Shown here piece after piece: positions 43,281 to 52,668 of a DNA stretch of 64,000 nt. The notes beneath the pieces are model-generated. The model searched no databases. It had not been told where the DNA came from and worked only from the letters and a program-made list of their open reading frames with translations. The first letter of the stretch is position 1. Every line of letters begins with the position of its first letter. Position numbers and translations under genes: made by a program. The DNA comes from Alphaproteobacteria bacterium. Its GTDB lineage: Bacteria; Pseudomonadota; Alphaproteobacteria; Rhizobiales; Hyphomicrobiaceae. Where the stretch lies: contig JAGVSR010000010.1 in NCBI GenBank assembly GCA_019137195.1, positions 7,383-71,382 on the forward strand, in the 5' to 3' direction.

Positions 43281-44687
43281 CTAACTGCGCCCTTTCCTGC
43301 GGCTCTCGAACGGGTTGTCGGACTTCCGGAGATTGAACCTCACCGGCACCCCCGGCAGCCCGAATACCTGCCTCAGGCTGTTGACGAGATACTTCACGTA
43401 GCTCTTCGGCAGATCCTCGGGCTTTGAGCAGAAGGCGACGAACGTCGGCGGCCGCGTCGAAGGCTGCGTGATGTAGCGGAGCCTGATGCGCCGGCCCGAG
43501 GCTGCCGGCGGCGCATGGCGCTCGAGCGCCTCTTTGAGCCAGCGGTTGAGGTCGGGAGTCGAGACGCGCTTGTTCCACGTCGCCGCCGCCTCGAACACCG
43601 CCTTCATCAGTCGGTCGAGCCCCTTCTCTGCGAGCGCCGACACCGGCACGACCCAGAGCCCCGGCACCTGGGCGAGGCTCGTCGCCACCTTCTCGCGCAC
43701 CTCGTGCAAGACCTTCTGCTTGTTCTCGACAAGATCCCACTTGTTGACGGCGACGACGAGCGCGCGCCCCTCGTCGATCGCAAGGCTGCCGATGGTGAGA
43801 TCCTGATGCTCGAGCGGATGCTCGGCGTCGACGAGCAGCACGACGACCTCGGCAAAGCGGATGGCGCGGACCGCGTCCGACGCGGAGAGCTTCTCCGCCG
43901 TCTCGGTGATCTTGGCCTTGCGCCGGAGACCCGCTGTATCGAAGAGACGGATCGATTGTCCGCCGAACGTGAAGTCGGTCGCAACCGCGTCTCGTGTGAG
44001 CCCCGGCTCGGGCCCGGTGATCATGCGGTCCTCGCCCAGCAGCGCGTTGACGAGCGTGCTCTTGCCGGCGTTGGGCCGCCCGACGATGGCGACGCGGAGC
44101 GGCCGGCGCGCGCGGGCCGCCTCGTCGTCCTCTTCCTCCTCCCCCGGCGCGTGCTCCTCGTCATCGCGCTCGCCGCGGTCACTCGTGACTCCGAGCGCGG
44201 CGGCGATGTCGGCCATGAGGTCGCCGATACCCTCGCCGTGCTCGGCCGAGATGGGCACCGGATCGCCGAGCCCCAATTGGAACGCCTCGTAAAAGCCTTC
44301 GCGCCCGGCGCGGCTCTCGCTCTTGTTGGCAACGAGCACGACGGGCTTGCCGGCCGCGCGCACGATGCGCCCGAACACCTCGTCTGCCGGCGTCACGCCG
44401 TCTTTCGAGTCGATGACGAACAGGATGAGGTCCGCAGCCTCGATTGCGCTCTCGGACTGCTTCCTCATGCGATCCGAGACGGAGCCGGGTTTTCCTTCCT
44501 CGAGCCCTGCAGTGTCGACGATGCGAACCCGGTGGCCCGCGATCTCGGCCTCTCCCTCCTTGCGGTCGCGCGTCAGTCCCGGCAGGTCGGAGACGAGCGC
44601 CGCGCGCGTGCCCGTCAGACGGTTGAACAGCGTGGACTTGCCGACATTGGGCCGGCCGACGATGGCGATGGAGGGAAGCTCTGACAT
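43281..44687 (-). CDS. der: GTPase Der (EngA), ribosome assembly
   Basis: 468 residues from ATG 44687 (MSELPSIAIVGRPNVGKST). Two tandem GTPase domains: G1 GRPNVGKST (10-18) with DLPGLTRD and NKSE, and a second G1 GRPNAGKST near 206 with DTAGLRR and NKWD. A C-terminal KH-like domain (about 375-455) closes it. An acidic/Arg linker (EEHAPGEEEEDDEAARARR) sits between the G domains and is longer than in E. coli. Der helps assemble the 50S subunit. It is the last gene of the panB-yfgM-bamB-der strand order; bamB lies 244 bases upstream. Confidence 0.97.
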   Translation of the reverse strand: MSELPSIAIVGRPNVGKSTLFNRLTGTRAALVSDLPGLTRDRKEGEAEIAGHRVRIVDTAGLEEGKPGSVSDRMRKQSESAIEAADLILFVIDSKDGVTPADEVFGRIVRAAGKPVVLVANKSESRAGREGFYEAFQLGLGDPVPISAEHGEGIGDLMADIAAALGVTSDRGERDDEEHAPGEEEEDDEAARARRPLRVAIVGRPNAGKSTLVNALLGEDRMITGPEPGLTRDAVATDFTFGGQSIRLFDTAGLRRKAKITETAEKLSASDAVRAIRFAEVVVLLVDAEHPLEHQDLTIGSLAIDEGRALVVAVNKWDLVENKQKVLHEVREKVATSLAQVPGLWVVPVSALAEKGLDRLMKAVFEAAATWNKRVSTPDLNRWLKEALERHAPPAASGRRIRLRYITQPSTRPPTFVAFCSKPEDLPKSYVKYLVNSLRQVFGLPGVPVRFNLRKSDNPFESRRKGRS

Positions 44688-44931
44688 TGGGTTCTCGAGG
44701 GAATTGCCGTGCCTTATGCAGCAATCGGCCCCCCTCCTGCAACTCGCGCGGGCAGATGCGGCTGCGGCCGCCTTCCCGGCGGTTGGCGCAGGTGCCGTAA
44801 ACTGCGTTCCCCTCCCTTTCGAGGGGGAGAAGTCGTGGGGTTGCGCGCTCGGCACCAACGAGCACGCATTGCTGTAGTGCTGGCCGGACGGCTCGCTCGG
44901 TCGCGAGAGGCCGCGGGCACCAAGTCGAATT

Positions 44932-46323
44932 TTAATTCAATCCGATCAGTTTCGCATTGTCGGTCAAGACGAACATCTTGCCCTGGGCGACCACCGGGGC
45001 GATGTAGGCGGGATTGCCGAGGTCCTGCTGGGTCGCAATGCGCCCTGTCGTGGCCTCGACACCGACGATTTGCCCCTTGTTCGAGACCAGCCACAGCATG
45101 CCGCCGGCGAGCGTTGGCCCCGACCATGTCGTACCGGGAAGCTTTGCCGTCCACTGGATCTTGCCGTCATGGCGGTTGACCGCCATCAGCTGGCCGGTGA
45201 TGTCGACCACGAATACGCTGCCGCCCGCCACCCACGGCGCCTGCGTGCCGGGAAGGTTCATTGACCACAGTCGTTCGCCGGTCTTGAGCTGCGTCGCCAC
45301 CATCCGGCCCGCGTGGCCGACGGCGTAGACGACTCCAGTGTCGATGACAGGGCGCGCAGCGTCGCTCATGGCGGTGAGCTGCGAGGTGGTGCGCGTATTG
45401 TTGAGGCTCTCGGACCAAAGCTGGGAGCCGTCGGCGACGCGCATGGCGACGATGTCGCCCGAGGGATAGGGCACGACGACCGTGTCGCCATCGACCGCAG
45501 GGCTCGCACTCAATGACAGGCTGGCCTGCTGCGGAAGCCCGCGCGCAGTCCACAGCTCAGTGCCATCGGTTGCGGAAAGGCAGTAAGTTCGCCCCTCTGT
45601 AGTGACCACGAACACGCGGTCCTGCGTTGCCGTCGGCGAGGCTCGGACAGGCGCCTCGACGTTCTTCTCCCACAGTCTCTTGCCGGTTGCGGGATCGAGC
45701 GCCATCACATAGCCAAATCCTGAGGCAGCGAACAGGCGTCCGCCATCGACGGCGAGGCCGCCGCCATAGCCGCCGCCGTCGTCGCCGCCGAGCGAGAAGA
45801 AGCTCGAGTAGTTGGTCGGAACCTTCTTGTTCGGATCGGGGGATGGCTTCAGTGACTGCTTCCAGACCGCCGATCCGCCGCCGAGCGAGAAGGCGCTGAC
45901 GTTACCGGCGGCATCGAGCGTGAACACGCGGCCGTCGGCGACGATGGGGCTCGCCATCACGCGCCCGATCTTGTTGGTGCCTTCGCCGGCATCAGCGGTC
46001 CACGACTGGCGCACGCCGTCGGAGAAGGCGAGATGGCCCGGCGCATTGTTAGGGGCCCCGCCCGGCTGCGGCCAGGCATCGTTTGCGACCTGCTCGGGGA
46101 GGCCGATCGGCTGGCTGCCGTCGGCGAGCTCACCGGGAACCTTCTCCCGGTCCGGGAGAATGGCAACGCGCTTGCCCGGCAGCGGTACCTCTTTCTCCTT
46201 GAAGGGGTTGAGGTCGCTCATCTTGGGCAGGCTCGGCATGCTGTCGGCGCAGCCTGTGAGGAGCGCGATCGATGAGGCGAGCAGCGCCCCTGCCATCCCG
46301 GTCCGTCGTCGTGAGCCCCCCAT
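44932..46323 (-). CDS. bamB: Outer membrane assembly lipoprotein BamB
   Basis: 463 residues. Lipoprotein signal with lipobox LLTGC (Cys25). The rest is a PQQ-like eight-bladed beta-propeller with repeated units such as AVDGGRLFAASGFGYVMALDPATGKRLWE, RVFVVTTEGRTYCLSATDGTELWT and GMLWLVSNKGQIVGVEATTGRI. In the BAM complex BamB binds BamA and helps insert beta-barrel proteins. yfgM ends 9 bases upstream, so the two are one transcript; der follows. N-terminal extension about 60 residues longer than E. coli BamB. Confidence 0.95.
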   Translation of the reverse strand: MGGSRRRTGMAGALLASSIALLTGCADSMPSLPKMSDLNPFKEKEVPLPGKRVAILPDREKVPGELADGSQPIGLPEQVANDAWPQPGGAPNNAPGHLAFSDGVRQSWTADAGEGTNKIGRVMASPIVADGRVFTLDAAGNVSAFSLGGGSAVWKQSLKPSPDPNKKVPTNYSSFFSLGGDDGGGYGGGLAVDGGRLFAASGFGYVMALDPATGKRLWEKNVEAPVRASPTATQDRVFVVTTEGRTYCLSATDGTELWTARGLPQQASLSLSASPAVDGDTVVVPYPSGDIVAMRVADGSQLWSESLNNTRTTSQLTAMSDAARPVIDTGVVYAVGHAGRMVATQLKTGERLWSMNLPGTQAPWVAGGSVFVVDITGQLMAVNRHDGKIQWTAKLPGTTWSGPTLAGGMLWLVSNKGQIVGVEATTGRIATQQDLGNPAYIAPVVAQGKMFVLTDNAKLIGLN

Positions 46324-46332
46324 CGGGACCTC

Positions 46333-47100
46333 CTATTTCGCTGCCGCGCCCGGAGGCTCGGCGGCAGGTGCTGCAGCCGGCGCCTCCGAAGAAGCGGCGG
46401 CAGGTGCTGCGGCCGGGGCTGGCGCGCCTGCGCTCTTGGCCAGCTCGGTGCCCGTGATCGAAGCCAGAAGCGCAGTCACGCGCCCTGCGGCCTCGCGTGA
46501 AAGTCCCTGCTCGGCGAGGAGCCCGGTGAGCAGCGCTTTGGCCTCCTCGTTCTTCCCGGCCTTCCACGCCGCCGTCGCCAAGAGCTCCTTGGCCGTAAGA
46601 CGCCAAGGACTCGTGTCGACGGTAAGGCCTTCAAGGCGATTCTGCACGGCCGAATAGTCGGCTTTCCCGATCTCGAGTGACGCGGCCTGCAGGCGTGCGA
46701 AGCTGGCAAGCAGCGAATCGGGCGCGTTGGCGGCGACTTTATCGAGCAATTGAACGGCTTCCGCTGTCTTGCCGGCCTTGAGGTAGGAGCCGACGAGGTT
46801 CAGGTCGGCGAGGGTGGCGTAGCCGGCCGGTCCGGATTGAGCGAGCTCTCCTAGGGCCTTGTCGCTGTCGTCCGCCTTGCCGGAGGCGGCAAGCGCGAGC
46901 GCCTCTTCGTACTTGAGGCCAGCCGCCTCGGCGATCGAGCGCTGATGGTGATCCCACCACTGCTTGCCGCCGACGAGCGCGACGATGAGGGCCGCAACGG
47001 CGACAACGTAGGTGCCGTAGTCCTTCCAGAGCTTCTCCCAACGCTCGCGCTGGAGCTCCTCCTCGACCTCTCTGAACAGGGCGTCGTTATTGTCGGTCAT
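46333..47100 (-). CDS. YfgM-like tetratricopeptide membrane protein
   Basis: 255 residues from ATG 47100 (MTDNNDALFREVEEELQRE). One transmembrane helix (about 29-45, TYVVAVAALIVALVGG) anchors a periplasmic TPR-like solenoid (GLKYEEALALAASGKADDSD, LLDKVAANAPDSLLASFARL, LTGLLAEQGLSREAAGRV), ending in an Ala/Pro-rich tail. This is the TPR_21 / YfgM type encoded next to bamB; YfgM associates with the Sec translocon and periplasmic chaperones in E. coli. Stop lies 9 bases before bamB start. Confidence 0.92.
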   Translation of the reverse strand: MTDNNDALFREVEEELQRERWEKLWKDYGTYVVAVAALIVALVGGKQWWDHHQRSIAEAAGLKYEEALALAASGKADDSDKALGELAQSGPAGYATLADLNLVGSYLKAGKTAEAVQLLDKVAANAPDSLLASFARLQAASLEIGKADYSAVQNRLEGLTVDTSPWRLTAKELLATAAWKAGKNEEAKALLTGLLAEQGLSREAAGRVTALLASITGTELAKSAGAPAPAAAPAAASSEAPAAAPAAEPPGAAAK

Positions 47101-47328
47101 GAGGCAGTCCGTCCCGGTGTCTGAAGCTCTTGGCGCGCGGCATGGGCGCGGGCCGTTGGCCCCGCCAGGTCGCATCTCGCCTCCCTGATAGCCGACACGC
47201 CCTCCCGAGCGCAAACTCCGCCTCGGCACGCTAAGGCCCGTCGCCACGGGGATGCGCGGCGACCGGCTCGGATCGATGGGCTAACTGCCCCCGGTTTCAG
47301 GCTTTTTCGAGGCTTTCGCGGCTCGGCG

Positions 47329-48255
47329 TCAGCGCCTGGGCCGCCCCTTGGCTGCGCGCGCGCCACGAGGTCGCGGCGCCGTCCCGCGCCCTTTCGGCGG
47401 CGTCGCGCCGGCCGTGCCGGCCCCGGCGGATGCAGATTCGGGCTTCATCTCGTAGGCGTGCTCGGGTCCGGGGAAAACTCCCGAGCGCACGTCGGCGGCA
47501 TAGGCGCCGATCGCCTCCTCGATGACCGCGCCAACCTTTCCGAACAGCTTGACGAACCTCGGTACCCGCGGCGATAGCCCGAGCATGTCCTCCATCACCA
47601 GGATCTGCCCGTCGCAGTTCGCCGACGCCCCGATGCCGATGGTCGGGATCGGGATCGCCGCAGTGATGCGCTTTGCTAGAGGCGCAGCGACCGCCTCGAG
47701 CACGACCGCGAACGCTCCCGCCTCCGCGACTTGCCGTGCGTCCTCCTCGATCGCAGCCCATTCGGCTTTGGTCCGGCCCTGAGTCTTGAATCCGCCGATG
47801 ACGTTGATCGATTGCGGCGTGAGACCGATATGCGCCATGACCGGGATGCCGCGCTCGACGAGGTAATGGATGGTCTCCGCCATGCGTCGCCCGCCCTCGA
47901 GCTTCACCGCTCCGCAGTCGGTCTCCTTCATCACTCGCGCCGCGTTCCGGAAGGCAGCCGATGGGCTCTCCTCGTAGGTGCCGAACGGCATGTCGACAAC
48001 GACGAGCGCGCGTTTTGCTCCCCTCACCACGGCCCTCCCGTGCATGATCATGAGATCGAGCGGCACCGGTACCGTCGTCTCGAAGCCGTGCATGACCATG
48101 CCGAGGCTGTCGCCGACGAGAAGGAAGTCGCAATGGCGGTCGGCGATCGCCGCAGTATGTGCGTGATAGGAAGTCAGCGACACGATCGGCCGCACGGTTT
48201 TGAGTGCCGTGATGTTCGGGGCCATAAGTCGCTTGACGGTGGGTTCGGCTGACAT
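47329..48255 (-). CDS. panB: 3-Methyl-2-oxobutanoate hydroxymethyltransferase
   Basis: 308 residues. First step of pantothenate synthesis: transfers a hydroxymethyl group from 5,10-methylene-THF to ketoisovalerate. Visible: [60 protein letters not shown] and [21 protein letters not shown], with the catalytic Glu ([15 protein letters not shown]) and the C-terminal barrel part complete. The family norm is about 265-275; the extra 35 C-terminal residues are Gly/Ala/Arg-rich and basic, probably disordered. A palindrome lies upstream of the start. yfgM is 228 bases downstream. Confidence 0.96.
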   Translation of the reverse strand: MSAEPTVKRLMAPNITALKTVRPIVSLTSYHAHTAAIADRHCDFLLVGDSLGMVMHGFETTVPVPLDLMIMHGRAVVRGAKRALVVVDMPFGTYEESPSAAFRNAARVMKETDCGAVKLEGGRRMAETIHYLVERGIPVMAHIGLTPQSINVIGGFKTQGRTKAEWAAIEEDARQVAEAGAFAVVLEAVAAPLAKRITAAIPIPTIGIGASANCDGQILVMEDMLGLSPRVPRFVKLFGKVGAVIEEAIGAYAADVRSGVFPGPEHAYEMKPESASAGAGTAGATPPKGRGTAPRPRGARAAKGRPRR

Positions 48256-48617
48256 CGGAGCAACTGCCTTAGAACGACGGATTGGGCCGCGTTAGAGCGT
48301 AGAACCGGCCGCCAAGGATCTCTCGCGGCCGGTCACAGGCCATCTTCGCGGCGCGCGGTAACCTACCAGTTCGTCGTGAATTGGCTCTTGGTTATCTACC
48401 GGCGCGGGCCCTTTCGCCAACACGCCTCCGGGAACATCGTCAATTCCGGAGGTACTTCTCCGCATGGGTTGAGAATGCAACAGTGACGCAGGGCTTTGCC
48501 CCCTGGGGGCCGCGTCAGATTGCAACCGGCGCGAACGATCTGCTAACCAAGGGTTAGAGGCAAGCGTTTAAACAACGGATGTGCTTGGATTAACTTTGAA
48601 CCGGATGGGGCAAAAGC
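48256..48617. other. Divergent intergenic region panB / L,D-transpeptidase
   Basis: About 360 bases. It holds two inverted repeats: 48304-48333 (listed separately) on the panB side, and CTAACC-AAG-GGTTAG at 48543-48557 on the transpeptidase side, the latter about 60 bases upstream of the GTG start and a candidate operator. No gene seen. Confidence 0.45.
48304..48333. promoter_or_regulatory. Inverted repeat upstream of panB
   Basis: ACCGGCCGC (48304-48312) and GCGGCCGGT (48325-48333) are perfect complements around a 12-base loop, about 50 bases upstream of the panB start on the minus strand. Could be a leader hairpin or operator; no function can be assigned. Confidence 0.4.
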
Positions 48618-50429
48618 GTGTTCGGTGACATTTCTCGTTTTCGCGTGGCGCAAGGAGCGCTGTCCGGCGTCGCAGGTATCGTGCTCGCTGCCGCATGCGC
48701 TGCCGGCACCCTCGTCGTTCCGACCGAGGCATCGGCGCAGGCGTTCGGCTACAGCTGGCTGAGCGATCCGCCGAGCAAGAATAGCAAGAAGAAGGGCCAG
48801 TTTCGCAAGCCCGCGAGCGACGGCGACAAGGTCGCGTCGCCTGTCCGCGCCGGCCCTTCGGACAAGGCGGGCAAATCCAAGAAGGAAGCCGACGCCGCTC
48901 CGAAGCCGGAAGGCCCGTTGGTGCTTACCGTCTCGCTCAAGGCGCAGAAGGTAAGAGTCTATGACGCGAAGGGCCTCTTCGCGGAGTCACCGATCTCGTC
49001 GGGTCGCGTCGGCAATCCGACGCCGACCGGGGTGTTCACCATCCTCGAGAAGCAGAAGATCCACCACTCGAACCTGTACTCCGGCGCGCCGATGCCGAAC
49101 ATGAACCGGATCACGTGGTCGGGCGTCGCCCTGCACGCCGGCGTGTTGCCGGGCTATCCGGCCTCGCACGGCTGCATCCGCCTGCCGCATGCATTCTCGA
49201 CCAGGCTGTTCGGCATTACCAAGCTCGGCAACCGGGTGATCGTCGCCCGCGACAGCCTCGAGCCGCGTCCGATCGCCGACGCGAAGCTCTTCACGGCCTT
49301 TCCGGACGTGAACGTAGCGACAGCGACCGCTCCGGCCGGCGCGGTAAAGGTCGCGGACGCCTCCGGATCGTCCGTGCCGCAGCCGCCGGTGGACCTGGGC
49401 GCGGCCGCCGGAACGCCCGCGACCGACGCTGGTGCGCCAGAGGGGACGGCGGCTCCGTTCGTCAATCCGTACCGTGCCAAGTGGAAGGAAGAGATGGCGC
49501 GCCGCGCGGCGGCCGTGTCTGAGGCCGAAGCCAGGAAGGCGGCGGCAACTGCAGCCGCGCCGTCCGCCGCCAAGGCGGCCGACGACGCCAAGGAGGCGCT
49601 CAAGCAGGCGCGCGGCGAGGCCCTGCGGGCCGCTGATGCGAAGCGTAAGGCGGTCCGCGAGCTCGGCGCCGCCGACGCCGCTCTGACTGCGTTCGTCAAG
49701 CGTCTCATAACCGACAGGAAGCTCACCGAGGAGGCCGCCATCAAACTGGCGGAGACCGAGGAGAAGCTCGAAAGCAAGGTGACGGAGGCGACCAAGGCAC
49801 TCGATGACACGACGGCCGAGGAGGCGCGCATGGCCGGCCTCCAGAAGGAGGCCGAGGCTGCGTCCGCCGCCGCCGAGGCCGCCCGCAAGCAGGCGGCGAA
49901 AGATCTCGTCCAGGCCGAGGCCGGCCTCAAGGCTGCCATCGAGGCCGACGCATCCGCCAAGCGGCGCGACCAGAAACGCAACCTCCCGATTTCGGTGTTC
50001 GTGAGCCTCAAGACCAAGAAGATCTACGTCCGCCAGGGCTACGAGCCGGTCTACGAGGGCGACGTCGCCATCGCCGAGCCCGACAAGCCGATCGGAACCC
50101 ACGTCTTCACGGCGATGCTGCCCAAGGATAACAGGACTGACTTCGACTGGACGGTCGTGAGCGTGCCGACGTTGCCGGCAGAGAAGGCCGAGAACAGCAA
50201 GAAGCAGAAGAAGAAGGAGGCGCGCGAGAACTTGGCGCCGGTGCTGCCGGCGTCCTACGCCGCCGGCGAGCAGACGGCCGAGAACGCGCTCGCCCGCATC
50301 ACCGTTCCCGACGACGTGCGCGAGATGGTCGCCGACAGCCTCCGCCCCGGCTCCTCGCTGTTGATCTCCGACCACGGCCTCTCGAACGAGTTCGGGAAAT
50401 TCACGGATTTCACCGTGGCATTGCGTTAG
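48618..50429 (+). CDS. YkuD L,D-transpeptidase with coiled coil and a second degenerate YkuD-like domain
   Basis: 603 residues, GTG start at 48618. Order: signal peptide (about 10-41, ending ASA), a Lys/Ser-rich linker, a YkuD domain at about 98-215 (LVLTVSLKAQKVRVYDAKG, NPTPTGVFTI, ALHAG and PASHGCIRLP with His184, Cys186), an Ala-rich coiled coil (about 290-450, many EAARKAA and KLAET units), then a second YkuD-like domain from about 454 (LPISVFVSLKTKKIYVRQG, PIGTHVFTAM) that ends ISDHGLSNEFGKFTDF and lacks the HG-x-CIR catalytic motif. So one active and one probably inactive copy. It acts in the periplasm on peptidoglycan cross-linking or anchoring. Single gene. Confidence 0.9.
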   Translation: MFGDISRFRVAQGALSGVAGIVLAAACAAGTLVVPTEASAQAFGYSWLSDPPSKNSKKKGQFRKPASDGDKVASPVRAGPSDKAGKSKKEADAAPKPEGPLVLTVSLKAQKVRVYDAKGLFAESPISSGRVGNPTPTGVFTILEKQKIHHSNLYSGAPMPNMNRITWSGVALHAGVLPGYPASHGCIRLPHAFSTRLFGITKLGNRVIVARDSLEPRPIADAKLFTAFPDVNVATATAPAGAVKVADASGSSVPQPPVDLGAAAGTPATDAGAPEGTAAPFVNPYRAKWKEEMARRAAAVSEAEARKAAATAAAPSAAKAADDAKEALKQARGEALRAADAKRKAVRELGAADAALTAFVKRLITDRKLTEEAAIKLAETEEKLESKVTEATKALDDTTAEEARMAGLQKEAEAASAAAEAARKQAAKDLVQAEAGLKAAIEADASAKRRDQKRNLPISVFVSLKTKKIYVRQGYEPVYEGDVAIAEPDKPIGTHVFTAMLPKDNRTDFDWTVVSVPTLPAEKAENSKKQKKKEARENLAPVLPASYAAGEQTAENALARITVPDDVREMVADSLRPGSSLLISDHGLSNEFGKFTDFTVALR

Positions 50430-50560
50430 TAGTGGACGCCTGTACGCCGTCGAGCCGGGCAGCAACACGCCGTTCCCGAGGAACAGCGTTTGACGACCGC
50501 AGGGTCTTGCGCATCGCAATCTCTGCGACGGGCGTCGCTTCCGATGGGCCTGCGAACGGG

Positions 50561-51157
50561 CTACTGCGCGACGCTCACGTTCGCCACCGGCACGCCGATC
50601 AGCCAGGCGTGGCCCCACAGGACCATGAGCCCATAGGCCGCGAGCCCGATCGCGACGACGAGAATGTCGGCGCCGAGCCCGCCGGTCTTGGCGCCGAGCG
50701 GGCCCAACGCGCCGCGGCGCTTGACCGAGATGCGGTCGTAGACGGCATAGGCGAGGAACGAGCCGAACAGCAGCATCGAGCCCAGGTCGCCGTTGACGAG
50801 GAGGTGCGCGAGCGCCCACAGCTTCACCGCCACGAGCATCGGATGCTTCAGCGTCGTACGGATGCGTGACGGGATCTGCGAGGCAGCGAGCGCGATGAAG
50901 GAAAGGAGCATGAGCCCGTGCGCTGCATGGCGCATGGCGGCCGGCGGATCCCAGATGACCGGGTTCTTGCCCGGCATCACCTGCAGCTTGTGGTAGCCGA
51001 GCACGATCACGACGAGGCCCGCGAGCGAGATGAGCGCGAACACACCCTTGTAGGCGTTCTCGCCGAAGCGCGTCACGAGCCCGTGCCGCAGGTCGGTCGC
51101 GGTCGGTACGAGATGGACGCCGAGGAACAGCACGAGGCCGAGTACGAGCAGCAGCAT
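50561..51157 (-). CDS. nnrU: NnrU family membrane protein
   Basis: 198 residues, about five transmembrane helices (LLLVLGLVLFLGVHLVP, VFALISLAGLVVIVLGY, GLMLLSFIALAAS, MLVAVKLWALAHLLVNGD, LVVAIGLAAYGLMVLWG). NnrU family features: HPMLVAVKLWALAHLLVNGDLGS (HPM..K.WA..HL..NG) and RHAAHGLM. NnrU was found near nitrite/nitric oxide reductase genes, and the family is related to isoprenylcysteine methyltransferase-like membrane enzymes; the biochemical role is open. No denitrification gene is present here, so the name is a family label only. Confidence 0.93.
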   Translation of the reverse strand: MLLLVLGLVLFLGVHLVPTATDLRHGLVTRFGENAYKGVFALISLAGLVVIVLGYHKLQVMPGKNPVIWDPPAAMRHAAHGLMLLSFIALAASQIPSRIRTTLKHPMLVAVKLWALAHLLVNGDLGSMLLFGSFLAYAVYDRISVKRRGALGPLGAKTGGLGADILVVAIGLAAYGLMVLWGHAWLIGVPVANVSVAQ

Positions 51158-51436
51158 CGGATCAAGTCTCCCTCAGTTGGTCGAAGCTCGTCCCGTTCCG
51201 GGTGCGGCGTCCGGGTCGGATCGCCGCGCGGCGTGACGGGTGGAAGCCCTTCCTACACTGTCGCGCGCAAAGCGATAAACTCTTTCCTGAGACAACCTTG
51301 AACGCCTACTACGATCAGCGTACAGTCGAACCTCCTCCTCGAGAGCGGATGGCGTGTGTGCGCCGGAGGGGAGGGCGCAGTGGGGTGCGTGTCATCGTTC
51401 TGTCAAGGCCCTGTCCGGGGCCGGAAGTGTTGCATC

Positions 51437-51805
51437 ATGTTACGCCAACTTGAGCCTACGGTCCCTCGCTCGCGGGCGGCCGGCGGCGCGCATCCACGAC
51501 CATCCTCCTCGTTCGAGGTGCGCACGGAAACCTATGCCGACTTCGGCGGGGACTACTCCGAAACCTTCGAATGGCAGGACGCCGCCGTCCGGGACGAGGA
51601 TGACCTGCCCGGAACCTCGCCTGTCGCTGCCTCGGCTCGCTGGCTTGCCCGCGCCGAGCGCGAGCGCCGCCGAACCCGGGTCAAGGGCGCCTTGTCGTGG
51701 CTAGTCGCAGCCGCGACGGCCGCAGCACTGATCATTGCAGCCGCCGTGTGGCTTGGGGCCGTATCCTGGTCGTCGATCGCCGACGCTGCCGGGCACGTCA
51801 TCTAA
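51437..51805 (+). CDS. Small membrane protein with C-terminal helix
   Basis: 122 residues from ATG 51437 (MLRQLEPTVPRSRAAGG). The first 80 residues are hydrophilic with an acidic stretch (YADFGGDYSETFEWQDAAVRDEDD), then a basic segment RARAERERRRTRV-like and one transmembrane helix (about 95-115, ALSWLVAAATAAALIIAAAVWLG) near the C-terminus, giving a tail-anchored type II-like topology. No family. It lies 110 bases upstream of the SLATT-like gene on the same strand and may share its transcript. Confidence 0.6.
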   Translation: MLRQLEPTVPRSRAAGGAHPRPSSSFEVRTETYADFGGDYSETFEWQDAAVRDEDDLPGTSPVAASARWLARAERERRRTRVKGALSWLVAAATAAALIIAAAVWLGAVSWSSIADAAGHVI

Positions 51806-51915
51806 AGCTCCGAACGCCCCCGACTATCCCCGCCCGCGTGCCCATGGCGGCGCGCCCGGTGTCGCCGAATCGCGCTATCCCGGCCGTAGGCGATGGAGGG
51901 GTTGGACGCGGCGCC

Positions 51916-52668
51916 ATGGCGGCATCGGAGAGAAGCAAGGACATCGATCCGGCGCTGGTAACCCAGCTGAGCGACGTGCTGGTACGCCGCGCTGAGCGCC
52001 GCGGGGAACCTCAATCTGCCGCTAGACCTCCGGCCTACGCTGCCGATGCCGGCCGATCCATGGTCTCGCCCGTGTCACTGCCGGCCGCGCGGGCCGTGGA
52101 CGCGACCCGGGCCGCCGATGCGCTCGTCTCGACCATGCGCCTCGTCAAGGCAGCGCGCTTCAACGCCGCCGAGCGCCTCGAGCGCAAGGCGACCGTGTCT
52201 CTGTTCGCGCAGTCGACGGTCGCGCTCTACTTCGTAGGCCTCGCCGTCTGGCAGGCGGTCTATGCGACCGAGATCACCGAGGAGACCAACCGCCTCGTCA
52301 CGTTCGTGCAGATCGTGTCGTCGGTGTTTACGCTCATCCTCGGCCTGCTCGAGGCCTTGAACGACCACAAGATGAAAGCGCACCACCTGCAAAACTGCGC
52401 CCTCGCGGTTTCGGAGCTGGCTCAGGAGCTCAGGATCGCGCGGCCGTCCGACCCTGCGGTCGTGCAGGATTTTCGCCGCCGCTACAATGAGGCGTTGAAG
52501 GCCTGTCCCGTGAATCACACCCACATCGATTTCCTGTTCTCCAAGCTTGATGGCCAGGGAGACCGCTTCGCCTGGGCCCGCGTGTATGCGCGCTACATCC
52601 TGGATGTCTACGGGCTCTATGTTCTCTTTCTCGCCGTGCCTCCCTTCGTGTGGTGGTGGCATGGCTAG
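51916..52668 (+). CDS. SLATT-like two-helix membrane protein
   Basis: 250 residues from ATG 51916 (other in-frame ATG at 51844; no start has a strong ribosome binding site). After a hydrophilic N-terminus, two helices: LFAQSTVALYFVGLAVWQAVY (about 95-118) and LVTFVQIVSSVFTLILGLLEAL (about 127-150), with the SLATT signature of RLERKAT before helix 1 and LLEALNDHKMKAHHLQNCALAVSELAQELR after helix 2. A third hydrophobic stretch (YILDVYGLYVLFLAVPPF) ends the protein. SLATT domains are predicted pore-forming effectors of nucleotide-controlled defence systems. It overlaps the downstream 5'-nucleotidase gene by 19 bases. Assignment by pattern; the effector role is inference. Confidence 0.72.
   Translation: MAASERSKDIDPALVTQLSDVLVRRAERRGEPQSAARPPAYAADAGRSMVSPVSLPAARAVDATRAADALVSTMRLVKAARFNAAERLERKATVSLFAQSTVALYFVGLAVWQAVYATEITEETNRLVTFVQIVSSVFTLILGLLEALNDHKMKAHHLQNCALAVSELAQELRIARPSDPAVVQDFRRRYNEALKACPVNHTHIDFLFSKLDGQGDRFAWARVYARYILDVYGLYVLFLAVPPFVWWWHG

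Noticed and set aside
48987-50819. Long minus-strand frame opposite the second L,D-transpeptidase
   Set aside because: Biased Arg/Gly/Leu composition; the plus strand has signal peptide, catalytic motif and coiled coil.
50561-51157. Denitrification locus suggested by NnrU
   Set aside because: No nir, nor or nos gene lies nearby, and NnrU-like proteins are widespread without denitrification.
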